Below, piece after piece: positions 33,830 through 43,764 of a DNA stretch of 64,000 nucleotides; the stretch's first letter is position 1, and each line of letters begins with the position of its first letter. The position numbers were made by a program, and so were the translations under genes. The stretch is taken from the NCBI RefSeq assembly GCF_022539505.1, contig NC_061508.1, forward strand, positions 67,341,754 through 67,405,753, in the 5' to 3' direction. This DNA comes from Lolium rigidum. Its lineage: Eukaryota > Streptophyta > Magnoliopsida > Poales > Poaceae. A model generated the notes under the pieces. That model was not told the DNA's origin and did no database searches. It saw nothing but the letters and a program-made list of their open reading frames with translations.

Positions 33830-34651
33830 TGTACATAAGTCGACCAAAGTTCAAAAAGGGACCGGAGAAAATGTCCACAATCTGAATGCATGCCGGCACA
33901 TATGCCGTATACGCAGAGTATATTTGACTAGAAATTGTTGGGTATAGGAGAGCACTAGAAAATAGCTTTTGTACGTGTGCGTCCGTCCGGTTGAATTTTG
34001 GAGTCAATGAAAGAAAGCAGAACGTGTCTGTATTAAAAAAAAAAAAAAAAAAAAAAAACGAGACCAACCCAGGCACTAGCACCCGTTGGCATTTTTTTAT
34101 AGAAGAAAAACTCCATGAGCACCCCGTCGAATCCAGCATTCGAACCGGGACGGGCTGGGTGCGCTCCCGCACCTCAAACCACCAGAGCGACGCTCTGTTC
34201 TCCGAACGTGTCTGTATTATTCCAGGTACCCTGCATGCCTCATGTCTAGCTAAGATGCATACTCGCTTATACACTGTCAGAGTACATACGTAACCCTTCC
34301 AGTTTGCGGCCTCGTGTATACTCGGAGGGCCGTATGATTAAGCACGAATGGTGGACGGTCCAAATAGCATCCGCGTAGGTTCCTTACAAGGAGAGCCCTC
34401 CCAGGTCTCCCAGCCGCACACGTGCACGCTTGCGTGCGTACTCATGGAAGCGCGCTGCGGCCGCTAGCATGCATTCAAACAAACGCGCGCAGCGGACGAT
34501 CTCTTCCCTTCCCTTTTAAACAGAGCGGGAGGGTACCCGTCAATCTCATCTCAAGCTCCATCTCTTTGCGCATTCTACATTTCTTAGAGCTAGCGCTGTT
34601 ACACTTCTAGCACAAACAACACTCTTTCTAGCTGCAACGCACATTCGATCG
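33830..34651 (+). promoter_or_regulatory. Promoter and leader of peptide gene 3, interrupted by a SINE
   Basis: Shared blocks occur in order: accggagaaaatgtccac and ctgaatgcatgccgg (33863-33896), aacgtgtctgtatta (34021, split by the SINE), cagagtacatacg (34279), gtccaaatagcatccgcgtagg (34359), ccagccgcacacgtgcacg with a CACGTG G-box (about 34411-34429) and cattcaaacaaacgcg. A TATA box, ttttaaa, lies at 34514-34520. Confidence 0.55.
34036..34204 (-). mobile_element. tRNA-derived SINE in the promoter of peptide gene 3
   Basis: A perfect 15 bp target duplication, aacgtgtctgtatta, flanks it at 34021-34035 and 34205-34219. On the minus strand the insert begins with a tRNA-like head, includes the B-box-like GGTTCGAATGC (from about 34146 downward) and ends with a T-run (the A-run at 34036-34058 on the plus strand). 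A T-terminated tail is a feature of some grass SINEs such as Au. Genes 1 and 2 show the uninterrupted site at the matching promoter position. Confidence 0.8.
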
Positions 34652-34858
34652 ATGATGCGGTCGAATTCTGTGGCACCGGTGGTGATCTTGATGGCGATCA
34701 TGGCGCTTCTCGTCGCGGCGAGCACGGCACGGGTATTGGGGGGCGAAAGATGGCCCGGAGAGACCGTCTCCGGCGAGCATGCTGTTCAGCTTCTCCGGCA
34801 TTGCTATCGGCGGCGACTAACTGGAGGGCCAGGGCCGTCGTGCGGGACACATCACTAG
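34652..34858 (+). pseudogene. Small secreted cysteine peptide 3, broken by a CACTA insertion
   Basis: The ATG at 34652 opens MMRSNSVAPVVILMAIMAL, a signal peptide like those of genes 1 and 2 with likely cleavage at STA/RVL. A variable part follows, then AVQLLRHCYRRRLTGG with the tribasic site, and GPGPSCGTH. Codon 67 (cat, 34850-34852) is the target duplication of a CACTA element whose first bases supply one His and a TAG. The present product is 68 residues and lacks the second conserved Cys. The missing seven codons and stop persist at 43463-43489, in frame and keeping the Cys-x8-Cys spacing. An AATAAA follows at 43561. The truncated precursor could still be secreted but could not form the paired-Cys end. 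Confidence 0.8.
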
Positions 34859-34867
34859 TGGAGAAGA

Positions 34868-35105
34868 GGCCTTTGGACCCAAGCAAATGACCCACTGCTG
34901 AACCAAACCGGGTCCAATGCCCCCATTGGACCCGGTTCGTTTCTGCCCAGGACGACCCCACCCGCTGGCGCCTGTCTCGTAGCGGCCTTTGGACCCGGTT
35001 TGTCATACAAACCGGGACCAAAGGTCCACCCGCAGGGCGCGGCAGAGCCGTGTCAGCCGGGGAACCCTTTAGTCCCGGTTTGTATGACAAACCGGGTCCA
35101 AAGGC
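34868..35105. repeat. Left subterminal repeats of the CACTA element
   Basis: Units of the form tttggacccggtttgt and its inverse accgggtccaaagg recur in both orientations and can pair as hairpins (34995-35027 and 35070-35105). These are typical transposase-binding subterminal repeats. Confidence 0.75.
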
Positions 35106-35403
35106 CCCCTCCGGCTATATAACCTTGCCCTTGCCCAAGTGTGAGCCACACTTAGCCATTTTTTCACTATCTTCACAAGAGGGTGTATTGCTCTCCTCTC
35201 TTCTTCACATGCACAAGAGGTGTTTGATGAAATGCTTAAGAGGATTTGCCACTTGAGTTTACACAAATCAAGCCACACTTAACTTGCTTTTTTCTTCTTC
35301 ATCGAGGTTAACAACTTTATCCTTTTCATCCGCAATTGATAAAATGCATGTGTATATATACATCGTGATGTTCCGTAATGGTTTTGATCAGCTTAATTAT
35401 ATC

Positions 35404-38400
35404 ATGCGGATGAATCGGCAATGGATGTACATTGACCGACGGTTTGACGAGTTCATCTGCGGGCCTGGATAATTTTATGGCCGTGGCGAAGGCAAACAAA
35501 CATGGTGGCTTCATGTATTGTCCATGTGTGGACTGCAAGAATATCGTAAATTACGCTCACTCGAGTCTCATTCACAGCCACCTTCTGCGATCCGGTTTCA
35601 TGCCCAGTTACTATTGTTGGACCAAGCACGAAGAAAGAGGGGTTATGATGGAAGACAATGAAGAAGAGGAAGAGGATGATGAAGGTTATCCCAATTTTCC
35701 TGAATACGATGATACTGCAGAAGGCAATGAAGACAATGAAGTAGAAGATCAAGAGGCACCAGATGAGCCTGCCGATGATGATCTTGGCCGGGCCATTGCT
35801 GATGCAAGGAGAGAATGTGAAACTGAAAAGGAAAGGTTGGCCTTCGACAAGATGATAGAAGATCACAACAAATTGTTATACCCAACTTGCGAAGATGGCC
35901 ATAAAAAGCTAGGCAGCACACTCGGAATTGTTGCAATGGAAGGCGAGAGAACGGTGTCACCGACTCAGGATTTGGAAAGTTGTCGACAATAATTAAGAGG
36001 AAGCTTCCAAGGGGTAACGAATTGCCCGCCGATACGTACGAAGCGAAGAAGATTGTCTCGCCCTCTAGGATTAGATGTGCAAAAGATACATGCATGCATT
36101 AATGACTGCATCCTCTACCGCGATGAGTACGAGAATTTGGATGCATGTCCGGTGTGCATCGCATTGCGGTATAAGATCGGACGAGATGACCCTGGTGATG
36201 TTGTGGGCGAGCGCCCCGGGAAGAGGGTTCTGCCAAGATTATGTGGTATGCTCCTATAATACCACGGCTGAAACGCTTGTTCGGAAATAAAGAGCACGCT
36301 AGGTTGTTGCGATGGCACAAAGAAGACCGTAAGAAAGACGTGATGTTGAGGCACCCTGCTGATGGCTCCCAATGGAGAAAAATCGATAGAGAGTTCCCAA
36401 ACTTTGCACAGGATGCAAGGAACTTACGGTTTGGTCTCGGTACGGATGGCATGAATCCTTTTGAAGAGCGGAGCTGCACGCCATAGCACCTGGCTCGTGA
36501 CTCTTTGTATATATAACCTTCCTCCTTGGTTGTGCATGAAGCGGAAGTTCATTATGATGCCGGTGCTCATACAAGGCCCGAAGCAACCCGGGAACGACAT
36601 TGATGTGTACCGAAGCCATTAGTCGAAGAACTTCTACAGCTGTGGTCCCTAGCAGGTGTACGTGTGTGGGACGAGCACAAGCGGGAGGAATTTGACCTAA
36701 GAGCGATGCTTTTCGTAACCATCAATGACTGGCCTGCTCTTGGTAACATTTCGGGACAGTCAAACAAGGGATACAACGCATGCACACACTGTTTACATGA
36801 GCTCGAAGGTGATTATTTGGAAAAAGGTCGGAAGGTCGTGTACACGGGGCATCGTCGATTTCTTAGGCTTACCCATCCCGTAAGAAAGAAAGGCAAGCAT
36901 TACAACGGTGAGGCTGATCACCGGAGGAAGCCTCCCCATCGTGATGGTGTTGATATATTTGGTATGGTCAAGGATCTAGATGTAATATTTGGAAAGGGTC
37001 TCGGCGGACGGTCCGTTCCGAATGACGATGCCGGACACGCGCCCATGTGGAAGAAGAAATCTATATTTTGGGATCTACCCTATTGGGAAGTCTTAGAGGT
37101 CCGCTCTTCAATCGATGTGATGCACGTGACGAAGAATCTTTGCGTGAACCTGCTAGGCTTTGCGGGTGTGTACGGGAAGACAAAAGATACACCGGAAGCA
37201 CGGGAGGACCAGACAACGTTGGAAAGACCCCAAAAAGCTGCATGAGAGAGTTAAAGGACGTCATTTATCCAGCTACGCTCTTACAAAAGCAGAGAAGGAA
37301 ATATTTTTTGAATGTCTTAGCGAGTATCAAGGTCCCGTCCGGCTTCTCCTCCAATATAAAGGGAATAATAAATATGGAGAAGAAAACATTCCAGAACTTG
37401 AAGTCTCATGAGCTGTCACGTGATAATGACACGAGTTGCTTCCGATTGCATTGAGGGGGCTTCTACCGGAAAATGTTCGACTGCCCATTGTGAAGCTATG
37501 TGCATTCCTCAATGCAATTTCTCGGAAGGTAATAAATCCAGAAATTCTACCGAGGTTGCGAGAATGATGTGGTCCAATGTCTCGTTAGTTTTGAGCTGGT
37601 GTTCCCACCATCCTTCTTCAATATTATGACACATCTCCTCGTTCACCTGGTCGATGAGATTTCCATTCTCGGTCCTGTGTTTCTACACAATATGTTCCCC
37701 TTCGAGAGGTTCATGGGAGTCTTGAAGAAATATGTTCATAACCGTGCTAGGCCGAAGGAAGCATCTCCAAGGGCTATGGAACGGAGGAGGTCATTGAATT
37801 CCGTGTTGACTTTATTCCCGACCTTAAGCCGATTGGTGTTCCCGAATCGCGGCATGAAGGGAGACTAAGTGGAAAAGGCACGCTAGGAAGGAAATCAATG
37901 ATATGTAGGGACGGGATTTCTTTGACTCAAGCACACTACACAGTCCTACAAAGTTCCACCTTGGTGGCTCCGTATATCGGTGACCACAAGAACTTTCTAC
38001 GCTCCCGGAACCCGGGCGGTCGAACGATTGGATTAGACGTGAACACATGTCGACTTTCGGCGGTTGGTTGCAAAAACATCTCCTGAATAACGAACATATT
38101 GAAGATCGGTTGAACTTGCTGGCCCGGACACCATCTTCGATCGTAGTGACTTTTCAAGGGTACGAGATAAATGGGAATACATTTTACACGATCGCCCAAG
38201 ATAAAAGAGCACCAACCAAAACAGTGGTGTCCGCTTTGATGCAATAATGAATGAAGGCCCAAATGACACATATTATGGTTACATAGAGGATATATGGGAA
38301 ATTGAGTATGGACCTTCTTTTAAGGTCCCTTTGTTTAGGTGCAAATGGGTCAACAAAACAGGAGGCGGGGTTCGAGGTAGACAAGTTGTATGGAATGACA

Positions 38401-38721
38401 ACGGTGGATCTCAACAATCTTGGGTATAGAGACGAACCATTCGTCCTAGCCAAGGATGTGGCCCAGGTTTTCTATGTGAAGGATATGTCTACCAAACCAA
38501 GAAAAAGGAAACATAAGGAAACAAATACATCAAATGATGAGCCAAAGCGCCACATAGTTCTTTACGGAAAAAGAAACATCGTGGGAGTGGAGGACAAGAC
38601 AGACATGTCGGAAGATTATAATCAGTTTGATGAAATTCCACCCTTCGGAGTGAACATTGATCCAAGCATCAAGTTAAATGATGAAGATGCTCCATGGTTA
38701 CGGCCGAAGAAGATTAATTAA
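35404..38721 (+). pseudogene. CACTA transposase (TNP2/TNPD type), frameshifted
   Basis: The reading starts with RQWMYIDRRFDEFICG, then LDNFMAVAKANKHGGFMYCP, the N-terminal transposase-associated domain. An acidic linker follows to about 35990. The TNP2 core then appears: KIHACINDCILYRDEYENL (about 36080), LRWHKEDRKKDVMLRHPADG, WPALGNISGQSNKGYNACTH and DYLEKGRKVVYTGHRRFL. Further domains follow in order: LGPVFLHNMFPFERFMGVLK (about 37670) and a C-terminal DTYYGYIEDIWEIEYG to IPPFGVNIDPSIKLN region ending at 38721. At least six frame changes or stops (near 35470, 36000, 36240, 36480, 37240 and 37450) break it. The active protein would bind the subterminal repeats and cut the CACTA ends. Confidence 0.88.
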
Positions 38722-39059
38722 ATGATGAAGATGCTCCATCATCAAGTTAATTGAAGAATGTTCATGGCACAAATGAGTATCTCAACATGGCAATCAATTT
38801 CCCATTTATTTTTGTGTAATCATGTAAGCTGTATGTAAGATATTAAAAGTGGAGATGCGCCACGGGAGATTTCCCAACCCTTTCCCCAACATCGTTAGAT
38901 GAGATGTAGTCGTTCGGGGGCTTGGCAAGGCGTATCGATGCTCCTTTTATAGGCACGGCACCTCTTCTACTTTGTCTTGTTCCTTCGACAGGGCGTCGTG
39001 CGCTACATGCTTTATCTCATCGGGCGGTGCGTCCACCCATGCGTTCTTATCCTGCCGAC

Positions 39060-39200
39060 ATCTTTAGTCCCGGTTGTACCCACCAGCCGGGACTAAAGGT
39101 TACCCACACGTCCTTATCCCACCGACGGTTTTGTTAGATGACACAAAAAAGGATCTTTAGTCCCGGTTGTACCCACCAGCCGGGACTAAAGGTTACCCAC
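39060..39200. repeat. Internal repeat of the CACTA subterminal motif
   Basis: Two tandem copies of tttagtcccggttgtaccc followed by agccgggactaaaggttac (39062-39100 and 39151-39196), about 89 bp apart. Confidence 0.7.
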
Positions 39201-39381
39201 ACGTCCTTATCCCACCGAGCGGTTTTGGCGCCACTGCGTTCCCGCCTATTTTTCTTCCCGCGCTTTCCACTGCTTCCCGCCTCCGTCCTCCCGCCATTTT
39301 TTCACTATATATATGTCGGCTTGGCCTCCATTTACATATCACATCTAGACTCATATCTCGCAAACCTCATCACCAGGTCAC

Positions 39382-39946
39382 ATGGCTTCCATCGTATCTC
39401 TAACCCTCCGGGAGGCGGAGGCGCTTTGCGCGTCGAACTACCCCTGCCCGCCGGGCTACCGCGTCCCTACCGGCTGGTTGCTGAGCGTCGGAGGGGTACC
39501 GGTCCCTCCTGTCCCTCTAGGTGTGGCGCGCGAGATGGCCATCACGAACCACTACTACTTCGAGCTCACGCCAGAGCAGCGGAGGAATCCCCAGTGGCAT
39601 CCCGACTACAGCCCGACTTGGGAGAGCTTCTTCATCAATCGGCGTGAGAGGGCGCTCGCCGAGGCACGAGGAGGGCGGCCCGCCTCCTTCGAACTTCAAC
39701 AAGGCCGGCCGTCGGGCTGTGGTGGCGCGACCGAACTCTCCAGGGCGTCATGGCCCACCGTGGCCCCCGCCTGCGCTACCCTCAGTCCCAGCCCACGCGT
39801 GCTCTCCCGCCGAGGTTTGACTACCGCGACCCCGATGCCGGCGACGATGATGACGGCGACTACGACGACTACGGTGGCGAGTACTATAGGGCTAGGCACG
39901 AGTATGACCGAATGACTCGAACGGTCGAATCTGGCCATGTATCTTA
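39382..39946 (+). pseudogene. CACTA passenger ORF of unknown function
   Basis: The frame begins MASIVSLTLREAEALCASNY, followed by PPGYRVPTGWLLSVGG and LTPEQRRNPQWHPDYSPTWE. Near 39690 the frame shifts; the alternate frame continues with NFNKAGRRAVV and an acidic DDDDGDYDDYGGEYYRAR tail. Proteins of this pattern recur in grass genomes as hypothetical proteins next to CACTA transposases, so it is probably an accessory CACTA gene rather than a host gene. Function is unknown. An imperfect repeat of its 3' end (ggctaggcacgagtac) follows at 39965-40010. Confidence 0.55.
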
Positions 39947-40149
39947 ATTAATTTTCGGTTGAGCTAGGCACGAGTACTATAGGGCTAGGCACGAGTACTA
40001 TCTGGCCATGTATCTTAATTAATTTTCGGTTGAGTTACGTACTTTAATTCCACATGTAATCCGGCGGGAAACTTTTCTCATCATCGGCGTACGCCACAAC
40101 GACTTTATTGAAAATACAATAAAATAGATAAACAACTAGTCTAGTCGAT

Positions 40150-40673
40150 CTACTCGTCGTCGGAGGTTGTCTCGGTCCAAATGTCGTCCCACCGAGGGTC
40201 GTTGTCGGCCCAAGTTGTATTCGGGTTATCGAGCTCGAACACGGCGACGGCCCGACGATGGCGCCTGTTGGACCTGCGTTGTGCCCGGAGGTCCGCGAAG
40301 AACGCGGCGGTGTTGTCGACGTCGTGGGGGAACTGCGCCCTCCACGGGCGCATCAACTCCTCGTCGTGCTCGGCGAGTGCGATCCGGCGCTGCACCTGGC
40401 GGTGGCGGCGACGGTCCTCGTCGTCGACGAGGCACGGCGTCGGCGCGAGGAACTCCGCCTCCTCTAGCGATTCGACGTGCGGGAAGTTCATGTCGCACCG
40501 TGGCCGCCGAAATCGCCATGCGGCCGCGTCGTAGCGCGCGCCGCCAGCTCCGGGGTGTTGTACGTGCCGAGGGTGAGCCGGAAGCCACCGGCACGCATCT
40601 CGGTGTAGAACCTACCGTTCGGCCGCGCTCGGACGCCACGAAAACCGGACGAGCCGCGACGGCGCGACGGCAT
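40150..40673 (-). pseudogene. AP2/ERF-domain gene carried by the CACTA element
   Basis: On the minus strand from 40673: MPSRRRGSSGFRGVRARPNG, RFYTEMRAGGFRLTLGTYNT and PELAARA, which is the AP2 fold (YRG-type first strand, then the RAYD region). A one-base deletion near 40530 changes the frame. The other frame resumes with AAAWRF-like residues and MNFPHVESLEEAEFLAP, then a charged helical tail (RRRHRQVQRRIALAEHDEEL), ending WDDIWTETTSDDE at 40150. AP2 proteins bind GCC-box or DRE DNA. This one is shorter and lies antisense to the transposase inside the transposon, so it is a captured gene fragment kept by the element. Similar AP2-like ORFs are common in grass CACTAs. Currently not functional as one frame. 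Confidence 0.72.
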
Positions 40674-40779
40674 CCCGGCGACGAATGAACGGAGGCGACG
40701 GCGACGTGTGGTTCCGCGCGCACGCGGCGCTTATAGCACAGCGACGCGGCAAGTTTGGCGACAGGTGGCGCGGGAAGCG

Positions 40780-41275
40780 GCGGGCGTGGCACGTGGAAGC
40801 GGCGGCGGCAGGTGGCGCGGGGAAGCGGCGGGGCGTGGCACGTGGAAGCGGGATCTACACGTCGCACGGCGGTGGCGGCGGGGCGAGGCACGTGGAAGCG
40901 GCGGCGACACGTGGCACGGGGAAGGGACACGTGTGGCGGTGGCGGTGGTGGGCAGTACACGGCGGTGGCCCGTACATGGCGGTGACGGTGGTGGCCGGGC
41001 GGTGGCGGTGGCGGTGGTGGGCAGTACACGGCGGTGCCGACGGTGGCCAGTACACGGCGGTGGCGGTGGTGGGCAGGCGGTGGCGACAGTGGCCACTACA
41101 CGGCGGTGACGGTGGTGGCTAGGCGGTGGCGGTGGTGGGCAGTACACGGCGGTGCCGACGGTGGCCAGTACACGGCGGTGGCGGTGGTGGGCAGGCGGTG
41201 GCGGTGGCGACAGGTGGCCACTACACGGCGGTGACGGTGGTGGCCGGGCGGTGCGGTGGCGGTGCGGTGGCTTTT
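40780..41275. repeat. GC-rich minisatellite inside the CACTA element
   Basis: Degenerate tandem units of about 30-60 bp built from ggcggtggcggtggtgggcag, tacacggcggtg and gtggcacgtggaagcgg. Long open frames in all registers here are a by-product of the repeat. Confidence 0.75.
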
Positions 41276-41316
41276 TTCATTTGAAATAAGGCGGGAATGA
41301 ATTTTTTAAAAAAATT

Positions 41317-41480
41317 GGCCTTTGGACCCGGTTTGTATTAAAAACCGGGTCTAAAGGCCTTTTTTGCGCGCGCAGCGAAAACGCAGCAAAAAAGGCCTTT
41401 AGTCCCGGTTTGTTTTACAAACCGGGTCCAAAGGGGGGTCTTTGGACCCGGTTTGTAAACGCACCGGGTCCAAAGGGGGA
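41317..41480. repeat. Subterminal-type repeats of the CACTA element
   Basis: Three inverted units pairing ggacccggtttgt with accgggt: 41319-41361, 41399-41432 and 41440-41475. Confidence 0.7.
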
Positions 41481-41930
41481 GTATAAAAGAAAGGACTTCG
41501 TCTCCGCGGCGATCAATCCCGCGGAGACGAAGCGCGCTCACGCCGCCAGGGCTGCCCAACCGCCGCGCGCCCACGCCGGCTGCCGCCGCCGCCGCCGCGC
41601 GCCATCGCCGCCGCCCTCCCGCCGCGCCCGCCTCCGCCGCGCCCGCCTCCGCCGCCGCGCCATCGCCGCCGCCCTCCCGCCGCGCCCGCCTCCGCCTCCG
41701 CGCGCACGTCGGCCGCCGCCTCCGCCACTCCTCCTCGCCGTCCGCCGCCACCGCGCCCGCCTCCGCCGCGCCCGCCTCCGCCTCTCCTCGCCGTCCGCCG
41801 CCATCGCCGCCGCCGACCCCGCCGGCCGCCACCGCTCCTCTCCCTCCGCCGGTAAGCCTCCTCGCTCGATCCGGTTTTTTTTTTTTTCATTTGTTAGATT
41901 ATAGTGTATAGTTAGTTTGTTAGAAAAATT

Positions 41931-42131
41931 AGTGTAGTTAGTTTGTTAGTAAAATTTAGTGAAAAAAAAATAGTGTAGTTAGTGTGTTAGAAAAATTAGT
42001 GTAGTTAGTTTGTTAGTAAAATTTAGTGAAAAAAAAATAGTGTAGTTAGTGTGTTACAAAAATTAGTGTAGTTAGTTTGTTAGTAAAATTTAGTGAAAAA
42101 AAAAATAGTGTAGTTAGTGTGTTAGAAAAAT
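41931..42131. repeat. Three tandem 67 bp repeats
   Basis: Units start at 41931, 41998 and 42065 with agtgtagttagtttgttag and include an A-run. They lie in what appears to be an intron between a GC-rich leader (41500-41850, donor ggtaagc near 41850) and the next coding segment. Confidence 0.8.
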
Positions 42132-42495
42132 TAGTGTTAGTAAAATTAGTTAGAGAAAAGTTAGAAAATTAGTTAGGAAAAAGTTAGAAAAGTTAGAAAA
42201 TAGATTCATTTGTGTCGGCGCCGCCCCCCGCGCGCCGGCGACTGGACCGTGGCGGTGCCGAGTCCGTAGCGGTGCCGCCGCGACATAGACTTAGGGTCGC
42301 GAAATAGAGAAAGAGCGAGCGAGGAGGAGCGCCGAGTCCGTGGCGGTGCCGGTGCTGCCGGCGCCCCGCCGACGCCCCCAAAACAGGGTCGTGGAACGCG
42401 GCGTTAGTACAAAAGTAGTGAAGTTTTTTATTTAGCACAATATCATGTTTTTTATTTATATTAGTATACATATATGATTTGTTTTCGTAGCTACG

Positions 42496-43023
42496 ATGCC
42501 GCGACAGCGACAGCCGGCGGGCCGTGGTCTGACTCTCACCGAGGAGATGGAGCAGATGGGGGAGGTCCGGGACTGGGCTCCGCCGGGGTGGCACTGGGAG
42601 GTCTTAGCTTCCGGGTCGCGCACCTTGGTGCGGAATCCGGGTCCCGTTGTCGACCCGGATATTCTTTGGTGGAGGTCTTATGGGCCACGGTCGTTTCAGA
42701 GGGAGCCGGCCCCGCCGGAGGAGGTAGCTCAGCGCATTGAAGCGGGGACCCCCAAATACACCACACTCGTGTACGATAACAAATTTTCACAATTAATCTT
42801 AATTAGTACCATCTATTGTATTGAGTTCCATTCATATATTGATCTCCTTTTTTAAATATAGATGACACGCCTGCGGGACACTCTCATAACAGCGGATCAA
42901 ATAAAAGCAATTCAAGAGGAAATCGCGGGATTCTTTATTACCGAGGTCCTTACCCCAGGTGGAGAGCACTATCGGAAGATCGTGACGGAGGAGGATATTC
43001 GTTCGGGAAGAGTTGTATTGTAA
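42496..43023 (+). CDS. Second CACTA passenger ORF, two exons
   Basis: The first exon opens at 42496 after an acceptor-like gtag: MPRQRQPAGRGLTLTEEMEQ, then DWAPPGWHWEVLASGSRTLV, NPGPVVDPDILWWRSYGPRS and EPAPPEEVAQRIEAGTPKY. The frame leads to a possible donor near 42768. An acceptor tttaaatatag at 42861 starts a second exon, MTRLRDTLITADQIKAIQEE, that ends at 43023. Similar WHWEV/WWRSYGPRS proteins recur as transposon-associated hypotheticals in Triticeae. No function known. Confidence 0.5.
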
Positions 43024-43255
43024 ATATGCATGCATTACGTGTACTTGTGTTGACTATGTCGTGTACCGTTGACGATGTCTATATATATTCATGACGATTT
43101 TTTGTGGTTTCTTGAATGATATATATATGCATTGCTGAAACTCTGCCGCGGCAAGGGAAACAGATCTGTTTCTCGCCGCGGCAGAGAAACGCTGGTACAG
43201 CCCAAATCTGTGCCGCGGCGGAGAAATAGCAATTCTCGCCGCGGCAGAGAAACTA

Positions 43256-43430
43256 TAGGCCCGGTTCGTACCACGAACCGGGACCAAAGCCCTTCCAGCG
43301 CGAGCTCCCTGGCCGCACCACGTGTTGAGGCCTTTAGGCCCGGTTTATCTTTGAACCGGGACTAAAGGGTACCCCCTTTAGTCCCGCCTAATTGGTTCCG
43401 GTTCGGAAACCGGGTCTAAAGGCCCAAATG
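43256..43430. repeat. Right subterminal repeats of the CACTA element
   Basis: Inverted units aggcccggttcgtaccac/gaaccgggaccaaagc (43257-43290), ttaggcccggtttatc/gaaccgggactaaagg (43333-43369) and gttccggttcgg/aaccgggtctaaagg. Confidence 0.75.
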
Positions 43431-43462
43431 GATCGGGCATATTGCCCCGTTTTCCACTAGTG

Positions 43463-43489
43463 CATAGCCCGAACGCTGGGTGCCATTGA
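43463..43489 (+). pseudogene. Severed C-terminal codons of peptide gene 3
   Basis: After the CACTA target duplication cat, the bases encode Ser-Pro-Asn-Ala-Gly-Cys-His and a TGA in the original frame. They supply the second conserved Cys at the Cys-x8-Cys distance, which shows the gene was complete before the insertion. AATAAA follows at 43561. Confidence 0.85.
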
Positions 43490-43764
43490 GAGGCAGGACC
43501 GGCCGGGACTGAGTGTACGTAGAGCACTGTTATACTATTAGCTTATCTGGATGTTCAAAAAATAAATTCAGCTTATCTCGTTGGTCTGCACATTCAAGGT
43601 ACTTTCGTTTGAATAAAACGACATGCAGCCCCGTATCGTAGCGTGTGATAATTTTTCAGCCCACTCTGGGTGAATTTGTACGACATATTTTGCTTACATG
43701 CATGCATGGTATTTTGTAAAGACAAATATATTCGCTCAATCTGGTGTATACCATGCTGCCTTCT

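Larger units (their letters stand above)
34853..43462 (+). mobile_element. CACTA transposon (8.6 kb) inserted in peptide gene 3
   Basis: Termini are CACTAGTGGAGAAGAGGCC at 34853 and the inverse CACTAGTGGAAAACGGGGC ending at 43462. The 3 bp target duplication is cat at 34850-34852 and 43463-43465. Subterminal regions carry repeated ggacccggtttgt/accgggtccaaagg units in both orientations (34868-35105, 39060-39200, 41317-41480, 43256-43430). It encodes a degraded TNP2-type transposase and carries passenger ORFs, including an AP2-domain relic on the minus strand. Its frameshifts mean it is no longer autonomous. Confidence 0.93.

Noticed and set aside
34130..34204. Possible tRNA gene (B-box-like sequence)
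   Set aside because: No cloverleaf can be drawn; the T-run tail and 15 bp target duplication show a SINE.
41338..41904. Long Arg/Pro/Ala/Gly frames on both strands
   Set aside because: Low-complexity ccgccgcc repeats leave all frames open; no domain is visible.
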